From: an uncultured Draconibacterium sp.
Lineage (GTDB): Bacteria > Bacteroidota > Bacteroidia > Bacteroidales > Prolixibacteraceae
Direction of reading: 5' to 3'
Assembly (NCBI RefSeq): GCF_913063105.1
Contig: NZ_CAJXYQ010000019.1
Coordinates: 1-64,000 of the forward strand
Length of the DNA: 64,000 nucleotides
The notes below the pieces were generated by a model. That model did no database searches. It was given only the letters and a program-made list of their open reading frames with translations, and was not told the origin of the DNA. This document shows, piece after piece, positions 62,880 through 64,000 of the stretch. The first letter of the stretch is position 1; each line of letters opens with the position of its first letter. A program made the position numbers and the translations under genes.

Positions 62880-64000
62880 GTGAGTAGCGATTTAATTATT
62901 GATGTAACTCCATCCGAAATTGTTATTGCCTTACAGGAAAAGAAGAAGCTTGCAGAATTAACCAGAGAGAGAAGCGGGGCAAAATTCGCTGTCGGAGATA
63001 TATACCTCGGCAAAGTAAAGAAAATTATGCCCAGTTTAAACGCTGCTTTTATCGACGTAGGTTACAACAAAGATGCTTTTTTACATTACCTTGACATGGG
63101 GCCTCAATTCGCCACGCTAAATAAATTCCTGCGAATTGCCTCATCACGAAAGAATAAAATTTCTTCCATTTCGAAAATTCATTCAGAACCCGACATTAAC
63201 AAAGAAGGTAAGGTAAACGAGCTGTTAAAAGTAGGTCAGAAAATATTGGTTCAGGTAGCGAAAGAACCAATAAACACTAAAGGACCACGATTAACATCTG
63301 AAATCTCAATTGCGGGACGAAACTTAGTTTTAATGCCATTCAGCGACAAAATATCGGTGTCGCAAAAAATTCGGTCAACCGAAGAAAAAAACAGGCTAAA
63401 AAAACTTATTCAAAGTATTAAACCCCGCAGGTACGGTGTAATAATCCGTACGGTAGCCGAAGGGAAAAAAGTAGCAGAACTCGATCAGGAACTTCGACGG
63501 TTGGTTGAAAAGTGGGAAACTACTTTTCATAAGCTTCGCAGGGCACATGCTCCATCGCTTATTATTGGCGAAATGGACAGAACAACAGCCCTTTTGCGCG
63601 ATATTTATCATCCCAACTTCAACAGCATTATTGTAAACGACCAATCGGTAGCTTCAGAAATTGCCGATTACATAGGTAGCATTCAGGCCGACAAAAAGAA
63701 AATAGTTAAATACTACAAAGGACGTCAGCCAATTTTCGAACATTATGGCATTGATAAACAAATTAAAGCCTCGTTCGGTAAAACCGTATCTTTTAAAGAT
63801 GGTGCCTATTTAATCGTAGAACACACCGAAGCGTTTCATGTAATTGATGTGAACAGTGGGAATCGCGCCAGAGCCGGAAACGACCAGGAAAGAAATGCAC
63901 TGGAAGTAAACCTGGCTGCCTGCGACGAAATAGCAAGACAATTACGGTTGAGAGACATGGGAGGAATCATTGTAATTGATTTCATCGACATGCACGTTGC
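62880..64000 (+). CDS. rng: Ribonuclease G/E (N-terminal part, runs off the window)
   Basis: At least 373 codons from GTG 62880; an in-frame TGA at 62868 leaves no other start with family N-terminus. The product begins MSSDLIIDVTPSEIVIALQEKKKLAELTRER, then the S1 domain (VGDIYLGKVKKIMPSLNAAFIDVGYNKDAFLHY), and later the RNase G/E catalytic region (HVIDVNSG, IVIDFIDM). It cleaves A/U-rich single-stranded RNA and matures rRNA. The C-terminal domain lies beyond the window. Confidence 0.95.
   Translation, partial: MSSDLIIDVTPSEIVIALQEKKKLAELTRERSGAKFAVGDIYLGKVKKIMPSLNAAFIDVGYNKDAFLHYLDMGPQFATLNKFLRIASSRKNKISSISKIHSEPDINKEGKVNELLKVGQKILVQVAKEPINTKGPRLTSEISIAGRNLVLMPFSDKISVSQKIRSTEEKNRLKKLIQSIKPRRYGVIIRTVAEGKKVAELDQELRRLVEKWETTFHKLRRAHAPSLIIGEMDRTTALLRDIYHPNFNSIIVNDQSVASEIADYIGSIQADKKKIVKYYKGRQPIFEHYGIDKQIKASFGKTVSFKDGAYLIVEHTEAFHVIDVNSGNRARAGNDQERNALEVNLAACDEIARQLRLRDMGGIIVIDFIDMHV

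Overview
This 64 kb window looks like a chromosomal segment of an anaerobic or facultative marine or sediment Bacteroidota, most likely a Marinilabiliales/Prolixibacteraceae-type organism (placement is inference). Supporting signs are a SusC/SusD polysaccharide locus run by a hybrid two-component sensor, gliding-type genes gldE/gldD in the conserved mutY-ssb-gldE-gldD order, Bacteroidota promoters (TTTG-N17-21-TAnnTTTG) before several genes, tRNA genes without encoded CCA, and a 30-residue AURKAIP1/COX24-type basic protein next to ribonuclease G. No phage, insertion sequence, CRISPR array or rRNA was seen.

Layout. 1-4456: housekeeping and small envelope genes, including a secreted VOC-fold gene split by an in-frame amber codon. 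4589-30133: a 25.5 kb polysaccharide utilization locus (PUL) on the + strand: HTCS regulator, SusC, SusD, a TIG-domain surface glycan-binding protein, an alginate-lyase-superfamily lyase, GH88, a GH28/GH49-like beta-helix enzyme, GH43, GH127, a 2-TM small protein, a serine-hydrolase-fold protein, a heparinase II/III-type lyase and GH97. The enzymes point to a uronic-acid-containing, L-arabinose-decorated glycan. 30406-36447: tRNA-Met, a START-like protein, an LptF/G permease with two glycosyltransferases, TrmH-type methyltransferase, HU and tRNA-Ser. 36562-44280 (- strand): an apparent operon of a barrel-like protein, two beta-lactamase-fold hydrolases, an NmrA-like SDR, a Vat-type xenobiotic acetyltransferase and an S41-like protein, behind an unusual TolB-N/TPR/AraC regulator. 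44392-48375 (- strand): a compact N-epsilon-acetyl-beta-lysine operon (ablA, ablB, a 56-residue Cys protein, a 75-residue winged-helix-like protein, a Na+/solute symporter) with a long leader. Divergent from it, 48743-52817 encodes OtsAB-type trehalose synthesis and a GH15 enzyme. 52829-58003: MarR, DinB, an alpha/beta hydrolase, pgl and zwf. 58007-62242: phosphopantetheinyl transferase, gldD, gldE, ssb, mutY. 62380-64000: HU, the 30-residue basic protein and the 5' part of rng.

Working together: the PUL would bind, import and cut a complex glycan. The abl and trehalose genes side by side look like an osmoadaptation island. The beta-lactamase/Vat cassette, with repeat elements upstream, is a candidate inducible stress or detoxification unit. 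The most novel-looking items are the two tiny genes inside the abl operon with its about 220-nt leader, the amidst-cassette regulator arrangement, and the unusual enzyme mix of the PUL.
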